Positions 56,151-64,000 of a stretch of 64,000 bases of DNA are shown piece after piece. Position numbers and translations under genes: made by a program. Source of the DNA: Roseburia_C sp031555935 (GTDB lineage Bacteria; Bacillota; Clostridia; Lachnospirales; Lachnospiraceae). How positions within the stretch are numbered: the stretch's first letter is position 1; each line of letters begins with the position of its first letter. The notes beneath the pieces were generated by a model. It searched no databases. It worked only from the letters and a program-made list of their open reading frames with translations, and was not told where the DNA came from. The stretch covers positions 1-64,000 of the forward strand of contig JAVBTX010000013.1 of NCBI GenBank assembly GCA_031555935.1, in the 5' to 3' direction.

Positions 56151-56999
56151 ATGAAAGGGAAAAAAAGCAACTGGCGGGAGTTTATCTTTATCGTTCCAAG
56201 TCTGCTGGGAGTCAGCGTATTTGTCTTAGTCCCATTTTTGGACGTCATCAGGCGTTCCTTTACCAATACCGTTGGCACGCAGATAGTCGGCTTTAAAAAT
56301 TATGCGACGCTCTTTCGTAATGAAGCTTTCCAGATTGCACTGGGAAATACGGGACGGTTTATGTTCACCTGTATTCCCCTGCTCCTGCTGTTGTCCCTCT
56401 TAGCGGCAATTCTGTTAAATGAAAAATTTACTGGGAATCAAATCATCAAGAGCATTTACCTGATTCCAATGGCGATTCCGGTGGCCTGTGTGGTTTTGGT
56501 CTGGCGGCTGCTGTTTGACCGTTATGGACTGGTAAATGCCATTACCGGAACGCTGGGACTGACCGGAATTGACTGGATGAATACAAAATACTCCTTTTAT
56601 ATTTTAGGCGGCAGTTATATCTGGAAGAATCTGGGCTACAACATCGTCTTGTGGCTGGCAGGGTTATCTGCTATTTCGGCAGAGGTTTACGAAGCAGCCG
56701 CGCTGGATGGTGCAGGCTGGTGGAAGAAATTATTGTTTATCACAATTCCTAATTTAAAGGGGATGTTTTTTACCATTACGATACTGGCGATTTTAAATTC
56801 CTTCAAAATCTACCGGGAAGCGTATCTGGTTGCTGGTGATTATCCCGACAAAAGTATCTATATGCTACAGCACACCTTCAATAACTGGTTCCGTGAGCTA
56901 TCGCTGGATAAGCTAGCGGCGGGGGCGGTGGTGACGGCAATGGTATTGTTTTTATTAATAACACTGTTGCAGTTGGCATGGAAAGTAAAGGAGGAATAG
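56151..56999 (+). CDS. Sugar-type ABC transporter permease (MalF/UgpA-like)
   Basis: A 282-residue membrane protein with six predicted segments and the cytoplasmic EAA-loop YEAAALDGAGWWKKLLFITI that contacts the ATPase. The opening FIFIVPSLLGVSVFVLVPF is typical of the MalF/UgpA branch. GGAGGC precedes the ATG. It follows the binding protein by 15 bp. Confidence 0.93.
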   Translation: MKGKKSNWREFIFIVPSLLGVSVFVLVPFLDVIRRSFTNTVGTQIVGFKNYATLFRNEAFQIALGNTGRFMFTCIPLLLLLSLLAAILLNEKFTGNQIIKSIYLIPMAIPVACVVLVWRLLFDRYGLVNAITGTLGLTGIDWMNTKYSFYILGGSYIWKNLGYNIVLWLAGLSAISAEVYEAAALDGAGWWKKLLFITIPNLKGMFFTITILAILNSFKIYREAYLVAGDYPDKSIYMLQHTFNNWFRELSLDKLAAGAVVTAMVLFLLITLLQLAWKVKEE

Positions 57000-57001
57000 C
57001 C

Positions 57002-57844
57002 TTGAAAGGGAAGACAATCGCAATCATTGCGTTGGTTTGTATCGGCATTGTTTTCTGCATTCCGCTTTATCTGTTATTGGATGGTTCGCTGATGGAGCAG
57101 CAGGAATTACAGATATATTTAAGCCCGATTTTGAATCAGAATGGAAGCTACGCGACATTTTCACTGTTTCCGAGCTATCCGACACTTGGTAATTATATTG
57201 AATTATTACTTGATACACCAGAATTTTTTATGATGTTCTGGAATTCCATCAAAATGGTGGTGGGTATTTTAGTGGGACAGTTTCTGATGGCCGTACCGGC
57301 TGCCTGGGGCTTTGCGAGACTAAAATCAAGATTTCAAAATTTGTTGTTTCAGTTATATATCATCTTGATGCTGATGCCTTTTCAGGTGATGATGCTGTCA
57401 AATTATATTTCGCTCGATAAGCTGGGATTGATGAATACCCAGTGGGCGGTGATTTTACCGGCAGTATTTTCAACCTTTCCGGTCTTTATTCTGTATCATT
57501 TCTTTCGGGAAATTCCGGTGGAGGTGTTGGAGGCGGCAAACATCGACGGTGCTGGCCGCTTACAGGTCTTTCTATGGATTGCCATGCCGCTAGCGAAGTC
57601 AGGAATTATTTCTGCTGGTGTGTTGGGCTTTTTAGAGTATTGGAACTTGGTGGAACAGCCACTCATTTTTTTAAAAGACCCATCGATGTGGCCGTTGTCG
57701 CTTTATTTACCGGAAATCACATTGGATAAGGCGGGACTGGCATTTGGAGCCGCGGTCGTGGTGCTGTTACCATCGTTAATTGTATTCTTTGCCGGACAGG
57801 AGTATTTAGAGCAGGGCATTTCCGCATCTGCTGCAAGGGATTAA
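57002..57844 (+). CDS. Sugar-type ABC transporter permease (MalG/UgpE-like)
   Basis: A 280-residue membrane protein with six segments and EAA loop LEAANIDGAGRLQVFLWIAM. The start is a TTG at 57002 with AAAGGAGG upstream; an in-frame ATG at 56978 lies inside the previous gene. It completes the permease pair. No MalK/MsmX-like ATPase gene follows, so the ATPase must come from elsewhere in the genome. Confidence 0.9.
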   Translation: MKGKTIAIIALVCIGIVFCIPLYLLLDGSLMEQQELQIYLSPILNQNGSYATFSLFPSYPTLGNYIELLLDTPEFFMMFWNSIKMVVGILVGQFLMAVPAAWGFARLKSRFQNLLFQLYIILMLMPFQVMMLSNYISLDKLGLMNTQWAVILPAVFSTFPVFILYHFFREIPVEVLEAANIDGAGRLQVFLWIAMPLAKSGIISAGVLGFLEYWNLVEQPLIFLKDPSMWPLSLYLPEITLDKAGLAFGAAVVVLLPSLIVFFAGQEYLEQGISASAARD

Positions 57845-57853
57845 GGAGGCAGA

Positions 57854-59212
57854 ATGAAAATGAAAGAAAAACAAAAAAGCGGGAAACAGAAGGCGGCGCT
57901 GATGCTGGTGGAATTTGTGGTAATCATGCTGGTTTTAACCTTAGTTTCCAGAGGGGCAGCGGCAATGACCTATGCCAGAGTCGAACTGACCAGCGGGAAA
58001 TATGCATCCATCAGCCATGACATTGTGGTATCAGGGGAAATCATACCGGCCGGGGAAGTGGCCATTTATGTCCCAGCGGATTTGCGGGTCGCGCATGTTG
58101 ATGTAAAAACAGGCAATGTAATTGCGGCCGGGGAGGTTCTCTTTACCGCCGACCTAACGTATCTCGATGAAAAAATAACCGAACTAAACGGTCAGATTGA
58201 TTTGTTAAATACCCAAATCCAAGAGGTGAAGAATCAGGAGTCATTCCAAACGGCGCAGAAAAATACGGGCATTGCCAGAGCCACGGAGGATTACCAGATT
58301 GCAGTAAATGAGCAGGAGCAGGCTCTAAATACGGCCTATGCGGCCTTGCAGACAGCCAATCAAAAGTTATCGGAGCATCAGGGCAGTACCCCGGAGGCGG
58401 AGGAACAGGCGGCATACGATGCCAAAACAGCAGAATTACAAGCGGATTGTGACGCCAAGAATGCTGCTTACGAGGCGGCGGTGAAAATAAAGGACAGTGC
58501 AATTAAGTCAGCCGCAAGAGTGTTAGAGGATGCCAAGGCACAGCCGGATGCGTCAAGCTCGACCCAGTCGCAGGAAATGGAAGTGAATAAGTTGAAGGAA
58601 AAATTAGCGCTATTAACCGAAGTCAAGGAAAATGACGGAAAGGTAACCACGCCCCAAAGCGGACAGTTAACCGAGATTTATCTCGAAATGGGCATGATTA
58701 CAACGTCCTCAATGGCGGCAGTGGCAGCAGATACAACGGAGGGCTATGTGTTCAATGGTCAGATTGAAAGGGACCAGGGCAAGAATTTAAGTGTTGGTGA
58801 CTGTGCCACCCTTCAGCTAGGCAGTGAAACATTAGAGGATGTGGTCATCACGGAGGTCGGTTCGGCAAAAGAAAATGAGGAGTTGTTGGAGGTTTCGGCT
58901 GAAATAAACGGCGAATTGGAGAAGGGCGGCAGCAGCTTTCTGACCGTTATCAAAAGCAGTGAGAAATATCCAGTTTGCGTACCACTTTCGGCACTGCATA
59001 TGGAGAGTGGCAATCTCTGTGTTTATATTATGTCAGAGCAAAGCACTATTTTGGGAATCCGGCAGATTGCCAAACGGGTCAATGTCGTAATAAAGGATCA
59101 GAACGAGTCAATGGCAGCAGTCGATGGAAATCTGACTTCGGAGGACCTGATCATTACCACTTCCAATAAACCAATCAAATCCGGTGCTTATGTTCGCCTG
59201 GAGGAAGAATGA
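57854..59212 (+). CDS. HlyD/MFP-family membrane fusion protein
   Basis: A 452-residue protein with one N-terminal membrane segment, a biotinyl-lipoyl-like hairpin entry (DIVVSGEIIPAGEVAIYVPA), a long coiled coil (about residues 95-255, with EQEQALNTAYAALQTANQKL) and a returning beta-barrel. Such proteins link an inner-membrane exporter to the outside. AAGGAGG precedes the ATG. Its stop overlaps the next gene by 4 bp. Confidence 0.85.
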   Translation: MKMKEKQKSGKQKAALMLVEFVVIMLVLTLVSRGAAAMTYARVELTSGKYASISHDIVVSGEIIPAGEVAIYVPADLRVAHVDVKTGNVIAAGEVLFTADLTYLDEKITELNGQIDLLNTQIQEVKNQESFQTAQKNTGIARATEDYQIAVNEQEQALNTAYAALQTANQKLSEHQGSTPEAEEQAAYDAKTAELQADCDAKNAAYEAAVKIKDSAIKSAARVLEDAKAQPDASSSTQSQEMEVNKLKEKLALLTEVKENDGKVTTPQSGQLTEIYLEMGMITTSSMAAVAADTTEGYVFNGQIERDQGKNLSVGDCATLQLGSETLEDVVITEVGSAKENEELLEVSAEINGELEKGGSSFLTVIKSSEKYPVCVPLSALHMESGNLCVYIMSEQSTILGIRQIAKRVNVVIKDQNESMAAVDGNLTSEDLIITTSNKPIKSGAYVRLEEE

Positions 59213-60399
59213 GGTGGCATTTACGGCAGATATTCACATTGCTAATTGGATGTCTGCTGCTGGTCTATATTGGATTTAGCCTGGAAAAAAATCAGCAATT
59301 GAAAATGCTGCCGGATGTATCAATTTTATTTATGGAAGACAATCAGATGAGTGCGGCCGATGCCTGGAGCATACGCAATGAAATGGAGAAGGGGGACAAA
59401 CAGACCACCTTCACAGCATGGGCATGGGTCAATGATGAACAGGTAGAGAACCCAGCCTTATACCGAACCCGCGAAGCCCGCATTCTTTATCTGGTTGGTG
59501 AAGGCAGTAACTTGTTGGGAAACGCCACGACCTTATTGTCAACGGATAAGGATGGTTGTCTGCTATCCGACCAGCTTTCGTATGAACTGTTTGGAAGCCT
59601 GAACAGTACCGGCTGCCAATTAAATTATAGGAACAAGCAACTGACCGTGCGGGGAGTGTTTGAAAGCAAGGATTTGATTTTAGCCATTCAAGCTGAGAAA
59701 TCGTCACAAGCACAGTTAAATGGGTTCGCGGTTTCTGGAAATGTGGATGGATTTATCAGTCAAAATGGACTGTTTGAGGCAAAACAGCTAGATGTTTCGA
59801 TGTATCAAAGAGTTGGCAGTTTCTTTTTGTTTCTATTATTATTACCGCCGCTTGGCTTGCTGCTGGTGGCTTGTTTCAAAGCATCCAGGCGGCTGAAAAC
59901 CGCCGAGCGCGAGGGGGGATTTCCGCGCCGTGGCGCGGTGCTTCTGGTAACGGCCGTGACTTGTTTTTTTCTGGTCAGCGGCATGGGCTTCGGGGGAAGT
60001 ATTCCGGCGGAATTTATTCCGACCCGGTGGTCTGATTTAAGCTTTTTTGGAGACTTATGGCAGAGTCAAATGGCACAGTTAGGATTACTTTTATCACATG
60101 CCGAAGATGCACTTTTGGGCGGTTATTTTCAACTTTTGACAGCGAGTGGAATGTTTGCAATTGGCGGTGGTCTCTTATTTGGTTTAGGGGCAATCTTGGT
60201 GTTGCCATATCTTTGTCAGGAAAAGGGCTATCGTTTGATTTATATTGTGGTCGGACTGGAGGTCTTGATCTGGCTGGCATTAGCTGGTGCCGGTGTATGG
60301 ACTGTGGCGGGATATTGGCGGCTGGTTCCGGTTGTTATGGCGGGGCGTTTTGGGATACATGTATTGGAAGCTGAGAATACAGCACATTTTCATAAATAA
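59209..60399 (+). CDS. MacB/FtsX-like permease component
   Basis: A 396-residue protein with an N-terminal membrane segment, an extracellular domain of ~170 residues (about 25-200), then three C-terminal membrane segments, the layout of MacB/FtsX permeases. It is fused or adjacent to no ATPase. It overlaps the membrane fusion protein gene by 4 bp (ATGA). The two are likely an efflux pair whose ATPase is not next to them, or a structural complex. Confidence 0.65.
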   Translation: MRWHLRQIFTLLIGCLLLVYIGFSLEKNQQLKMLPDVSILFMEDNQMSAADAWSIRNEMEKGDKQTTFTAWAWVNDEQVENPALYRTREARILYLVGEGSNLLGNATTLLSTDKDGCLLSDQLSYELFGSLNSTGCQLNYRNKQLTVRGVFESKDLILAIQAEKSSQAQLNGFAVSGNVDGFISQNGLFEAKQLDVSMYQRVGSFFLFLLLLPPLGLLLVACFKASRRLKTAEREGGFPRRGAVLLVTAVTCFFLVSGMGFGGSIPAEFIPTRWSDLSFFGDLWQSQMAQLGLLLSHAEDALLGGYFQLLTASGMFAIGGGLLFGLGAILVLPYLCQEKGYRLIYIVVGLEVLIWLALAGAGVWTVAGYWRLVPVVMAGRFGIHVLEAENTAHFHK

Positions 60400-60456
60400 T
60401 TGTTTGGAGTGTTTTTTTGTGTTACTATGGATGAAAACAGCCAAGCGGAGGTAACT

Positions 60457-62211
60457 ATGATAAAGGTTCAAGATTTATCCTACTCGTATCCACAGAAGGA
60501 TTTATATAAAAAGGTTTCATTTACAATTCAAGATGATGTGCATTGTGCCCTGATTGGCACCAATGGTACTGGAAAAAGTACCTTGTTGGACATGCTGATG
60601 CACACCGAAGAATACTTGTATGAGGGCAAAATAGAAAGTGATATCACTGGCAGAATCGGATATGTCAGTCAGTTTTCACAATTGGAAAAAGGGACGGCGT
60701 TGACTGTTTTTGAGTATATCAGCGAAGAATTTGTGAAGCTGGAACAAAAAATTGCTGATTATTGCCAGCAAATGGAGACGGCAACGGATTTGGACGAAAT
60801 CTTCGCGGGCTATCAAAACGTATTAGATGAATTCAATGCGATTGATGGTGATTATTACGAAAGCAATATCAAAAAACAGTTAGCAGTAGCAAAATTAGAA
60901 AAGCTGGAACATCAAAAGCTCAGTGAATTAAGTGGCGGCGAATTTAAGCTGATTCAGGTCATTCGGGAAATGATGCTGAGCCCAAGATTTCTGATTATGG
61001 ACGAGCCCGATGTGTTTCTGGATTTCGCTCATCTCAATGCGTTAAGAAATCTCATCAATGCTCACAAAGGAACGATTCTGGTTATTACTCATAACCGGTA
61101 TTTACTAAATCATTGCTTCAACAAGATCCTTCATATGGAAAATATGGATGTTCAGGAATTTGACGGAACCTATATGGAATATAATTACGAACTTCTGGCG
61201 ACCAAGATTGATTTAGAAGAAGCGGCGGCAGCAGAACAGGCAGAGATTGACAGGCAGAGCAAAATTTTAGAAAAGGCCAGAATCAAAGCGACGGTAATGG
61301 ATAATGCTTCGCTTGGCCGAGCTGTACACGCCAGACAGACCCTGGTGGACCGGCTCAAGGCCAGAAAAACGAAAGCTCCGTTTGTCGATATCAAGCAGCC
61401 AGAGATTCATTTTGAGCTTGGAAAAGAAGTGGCCGATGAAACGATTCTTACATTGACGGATTATAGCGTTGCATTTGATGAACAGCTATTGGAGCATGTT
61501 GATTTTGAAATGAAGCCAAATGAGCATGTCGCGATTGTCGGAAATAATGGAACCGGGAAAACAACCTTGCTTCATGAGATTTTTGCAAATGCAAAAGATA
61601 CCATCAGAATTAGTGAAGATGCAGAGCTTAACATGTTTTGCCAGATTACAGATTCGTTGTATGACGATGACAAGACATTGTATGAAATTTTTGAAGAAAA
61701 AGGGTTTGAGAAGAAAAGTGAAGCAGCGGATTATTTGAGGAAGTTTGGCTTTGAAGGAGAGACACTGGAGCAGCGAGTCAGTGAATTATCTGGCGGCGAA
61801 AAAGACTTGTTTCAATTGGCTGTGATTACGTTAGGAAAAGCCAACTTCCTGCTACTAGATGAACCGACCGGGCATTTGGATGTGTATGCGCAGGTTGCGT
61901 TAGAACAGGCGGTTTTGGAGTATCAAGGGGCAATTCTGATGGTATCCCATGATTACTACACGGTGGCAAACTGCGTCGATTATGTTCTTTTGGTTGAAAA
62001 TAATACGGTGCGTAAAATGAGCAATCGTAAATTTCGGCAGATGATTTACGCAAATTATTTTGACAAAGATTATCTGCTGCTTGAGCAGGAGAAAAAAGAG
62101 GCGGAAACTAAAATTGCGCAGTTGCTTCGGGCGAATGAATATGAGAAGGCAAAAGTTCTGCTGGAGTCATTAGAAAAAATTGTGAATCGGATGAAAATGT
62201 CAAAGATTTAG
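60457..62211 (+). CDS. ABC-F family ATPase (ribosome-associated, possible antibiotic resistance)
   Basis: A 584-residue soluble protein with two ABC domains: Walker A GTNGTGKST (34-42) and GNNGTGKTT (~362-370), signatures ELSGGEFKL and ELSGGEKDL, and no membrane segments. The linker between them (about residues 240-300, helical, Glu/Ala-rich) is the ABC-F hallmark that reaches the ribosome. GGAGG lies before the ATG at 60457; earlier in-frame starts lack this. The flanking two-component systems fit inducible resistance, but the drug is unknown. Confidence 0.88.
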   Translation: MIKVQDLSYSYPQKDLYKKVSFTIQDDVHCALIGTNGTGKSTLLDMLMHTEEYLYEGKIESDITGRIGYVSQFSQLEKGTALTVFEYISEEFVKLEQKIADYCQQMETATDLDEIFAGYQNVLDEFNAIDGDYYESNIKKQLAVAKLEKLEHQKLSELSGGEFKLIQVIREMMLSPRFLIMDEPDVFLDFAHLNALRNLINAHKGTILVITHNRYLLNHCFNKILHMENMDVQEFDGTYMEYNYELLATKIDLEEAAAAEQAEIDRQSKILEKARIKATVMDNASLGRAVHARQTLVDRLKARKTKAPFVDIKQPEIHFELGKEVADETILTLTDYSVAFDEQLLEHVDFEMKPNEHVAIVGNNGTGKTTLLHEIFANAKDTIRISEDAELNMFCQITDSLYDDDKTLYEIFEEKGFEKKSEAADYLRKFGFEGETLEQRVSELSGGEKDLFQLAVITLGKANFLLLDEPTGHLDVYAQVALEQAVLEYQGAILMVSHDYYTVANCVDYVLLVENNTVRKMSNRKFRQMIYANYFDKDYLLLEQEKKEAETKIAQLLRANEYEKAKVLLESLEKIVNRMKMSKI

Positions 62212-62894
62212 TCACGTTTATGCAAAACGTAATATTTCCGCTCCTCCATCGCAATTTGAAGTGTACTGTCAGTGTCGAAGCGAAGCTTCTTGCGTAAGTT
62301 GCAGATATGAACATTGACAGTGCGAACGTCATCATTGCCTGGCATTCCCCAAACTGCCAGATAAAGCTCTGCTGCCGTAAACCTTCGTTCGGCATTCTGC
62401 GCTAAAAACAGCAGCAGCGCAAATTCCTTCGGTTTCAGTAAGATGGCTTCACCATCAAGATATGCTAAGCGTTGAAGCCAATCAAGGATAAGCGAACCAC
62501 ATACGATTTTGCTCGGTAATTCTCTTTTATCCATATCGACCCGTCGGAGCAGTGAGCTGCATCTTGCGGCAAGCTCGTCGAGTCGATATGGCTTGGTCAA
62601 ATAGTCGTCACCGCCAGCTTTTAGCCCGGCAATGACATGATCTTTTTCATTTAGGCAGGAAAGAAATAGAATCGGGGTGGTGAGATAGTTACGGATATCT
62701 CGGCAAAAGTCAAGCCCAGAACCGTCCGCAAACATAATATCGAGAATAATCAAATCTGGTTTGTAGACGATTTTTTTATAAGCCTCTTCAATACTTTCCG
62801 CAGTAATAACATTATAATCACACATCTCTAAATATTCCTGATTGGTAAGCAGGATATCGGTTTCATCTTCAACAAGCAATATGGTTTGTTTCAT
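62208..62894 (-). CDS. OmpR/PhoB family response regulator
   Basis: A 228-residue regulator with receiver (phospho-Asp in LIILDIMFADG, switch Lys in LTKPYR) and winged helix (LKPKEFALLLFLAQNAERR, VNVHICNLRKKL). Its start overlaps nothing upstream but its gene is the second of a pair: the kinase gene stop overlaps its start by 4 bp. It converges with the ABC-F gene with a 4-bp overlap of stops. Confidence 0.93.
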   Translation of the reverse strand: MKQTILLVEDETDILLTNQEYLEMCDYNVITAESIEEAYKKIVYKPDLIILDIMFADGSGLDFCRDIRNYLTTPILFLSCLNEKDHVIAGLKAGGDDYLTKPYRLDELAARCSSLLRRVDMDKRELPSKIVCGSLILDWLQRLAYLDGEAILLKPKEFALLLFLAQNAERRFTAAELYLAVWGMPGNDDVRTVNVHICNLRKKLRFDTDSTLQIAMEERKYYVLHKRD

Positions 62895-63994
62895 TTTAAT
62901 AACCTCTCGTTATTTATTGGAATGGTACATGTAACAATCGTACCTTTATTTTTTTCACTTTTGACATGAATCATACCGTTATGCGATTCGATAATGGATT
63001 TACAGATATAAAGTCCCAGTCCGGTTCCGGATGAATGTCTGTCATCGTTGCTGTTGGTGTAAAAGCGTTCAAACAAATGCTCAAGCTGTTCCTCACTGAT
63101 ACCAGTGCCAGTGTCTTTGACATAAATTTCTACCGCATGTTCGTTGTCGGCAAGCACTGCGCCAACTGTAATGGTTCCATTTTTGGTAAAACGGATGGCA
63201 TTTACAATTAGATTGACCAGCACTTGAATGATACGTTCCTCATCAGCATAAATCATTGGTAACTGCTCGGCAATGGAAGCTTCTATTTTATTATGATTTT
63301 TGTTGAGCACCGGAAAATAGTTGGTAATTGTCTTGGTAATCAGCGTGGCAACATCATGCTCAGAAAAATTCCACGCGATGTCCGTATCTTCTATCCGGGA
63401 AATGTCCAAAAGCTGAGAAACCATCAACGATACTCGTTCCGTTTCCGAAGAAATGAGCTGCATATTGCGAATAATATAGCTATCCGCTGAGGGACTTTTT
63501 TCGGTCCGAAGTCGTGACAGCTCAGCATAATTGGCAATGACCGTTAAAGGCGTTTTCAGTTCATGGGAAATATTTCCTAAAAACTCCGTCTTCATCCGGT
63601 TGGCTCGGTCAAGCATACTATTTTGAAGCTCAAGATGCTGCGTCGCTTCTTTGGCTTCATGAATATCACGTTGTGTCCGCAAGAATAGTGCTAACATTTG
63701 AACAAAGATGCAGCACATCATACCAGTGCCAGTGCCGCCGCCCAAAAATGGTGTGCGCAGAATCGGCGTCTGATAAAAGATGAAATCGTCAATCGCCCCA
63801 TAAAAGAGTACCAGGATGCCGGCAAGCAGGATATACTGTTCGACTTCATAATGTCTGATGGTACGTAACATCCGAAAAACAATAAAAACAATACCAACGA
63901 GTAAACCAATTTCATAATACTTTAGCAGTCCCGTAAAGATAAGTGGCTGTGTCAACAAAATGATTAAGGTAAAAAGAATATTCCAAGCTGACAT
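62891..63994 (-). CDS. Membrane sensor histidine kinase (may extend beyond the window)
   Basis: At least 367 residues: about three to four hydrophobic segments in the first ~110 residues, then HisKA with LGNISHELKTPLTVIANYAEL and HATPase with NLIVNAIRFTKNG, DTGTGI and GTGLGLYICKSI. The ATG at 63994 is only 6 bp from the window edge and no ribosome site is visible, so the real start may be further right. The stop overlaps the regulator start. Confidence 0.88.
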   Translation of the reverse strand: MSAWNILFTLIILLTQPLIFTGLLKYYEIGLLVGIVFIVFRMLRTIRHYEVEQYILLAGILVLFYGAIDDFIFYQTPILRTPFLGGGTGTGMMCCIFVQMLALFLRTQRDIHEAKEATQHLELQNSMLDRANRMKTEFLGNISHELKTPLTVIANYAELSRLRTEKSPSADSYIIRNMQLISSETERVSLMVSQLLDISRIEDTDIAWNFSEHDVATLITKTITNYFPVLNKNHNKIEASIAEQLPMIYADEERIIQVLVNLIVNAIRFTKNGTITVGAVLADNEHAVEIYVKDTGTGISEEQLEHLFERFYTNSNDDRHSSGTGLGLYICKSIIESHNGMIHVKSEKNKGTIVTCTIPINNERLLK

Positions 63995-64000
63995 CAGGAC

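Noticed and set aside
1..64000. tRNA or rRNA genes
   Set aside because: I looked for cloverleaf-like segments and conserved rRNA stretches in the intergenic regions and recognised none.

Overview
The window looks like chromosome of a low-GC, Gram-positive anaerobic Clostridia, most likely Lachnospiraceae-like. The signs are AT-rich codon use, AGGAGG ribosome sites, EFR1-type ferredoxin/flavodoxin, LytS-like kinases, LPXTG-like (VPKTGD) wall-anchored proteins and secreted plant-polysaccharide hydrolases. This assignment is inference; no rRNA or tRNA gene was seen.

Layout. (1) 0-16.3 kb is a DNA phosphorothioation defence island. A short array of 20-bp-period repeats and a good promoter precede a small HTH regulator, then dptF-dptG-dptH (PT-dependent restriction), a perfect 19-bp-arm palindrome, dndB-dndC-dndD-dndE (modification), a cysteine desulfurase (dndA/iscS-type) and an HNH endonuclease gene. 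The HNH gene is frameshifted and internally scrambled: a 38-codon block lies inverted and displaced. (2) 16.3-26.5 kb is a mixed housekeeping/accessory stretch: diguanylate cyclase, cation diffusion facilitator, EFR1 ferredoxin, holin-like membrane protein, HxlR regulator with nitroreductase, ROK repressor divergent from a serine hydrolase and a zinc alcohol dehydrogenase, MarR/flavin reductase, and a truncated HipA-like protein. (3) 26.6-33.3 kb encodes two large secreted proteins: a GH128-like glucanase with two F5/8-type domains, and a 1468-residue protein built from 90-residue Ig-like repeats. (4) 33.5-40.9 kb carries small metabolic and transport genes, several gene remnants, and an AraC regulator divergent from a GH53 endo-galactanase lipoprotein. 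(5) 40.9-51.7 kb holds two related modules. Each has a multi-TM LytS-like histidine kinase, a receiver-SARP-like response regulator, and downstream wall-anchored surface proteins with InlB-type repeats. (6) 51.7-64 kb has an OmpR-type two-component system divergent from a solute-binding protein and two sugar-type permeases, then a membrane fusion protein and an MacB/FtsX-like permease, an ABC-F ATPase, and a second OmpR-type two-component system at the right edge.

Working together. The Dnd genes use cysteine sulfur (DndA) and DndC/D/E to place phosphorothioates, while DptFGH attack unmodified DNA. In region 5 the SARP-like regulators probably act at direct repeats with an exact 11-bp period. 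I find these just upstream of -10 boxes before the 43.2 kb surface operon, before the second kinase operon, and before the 50.2 kb surface gene. This twin sensor/surface-protein arrangement is the best candidate here for a little-described system. Several decayed genes (GNAT, nitroreductase, radical SAM, HipA-like, HNH, one surface protein) show active gene loss or rearrangement.
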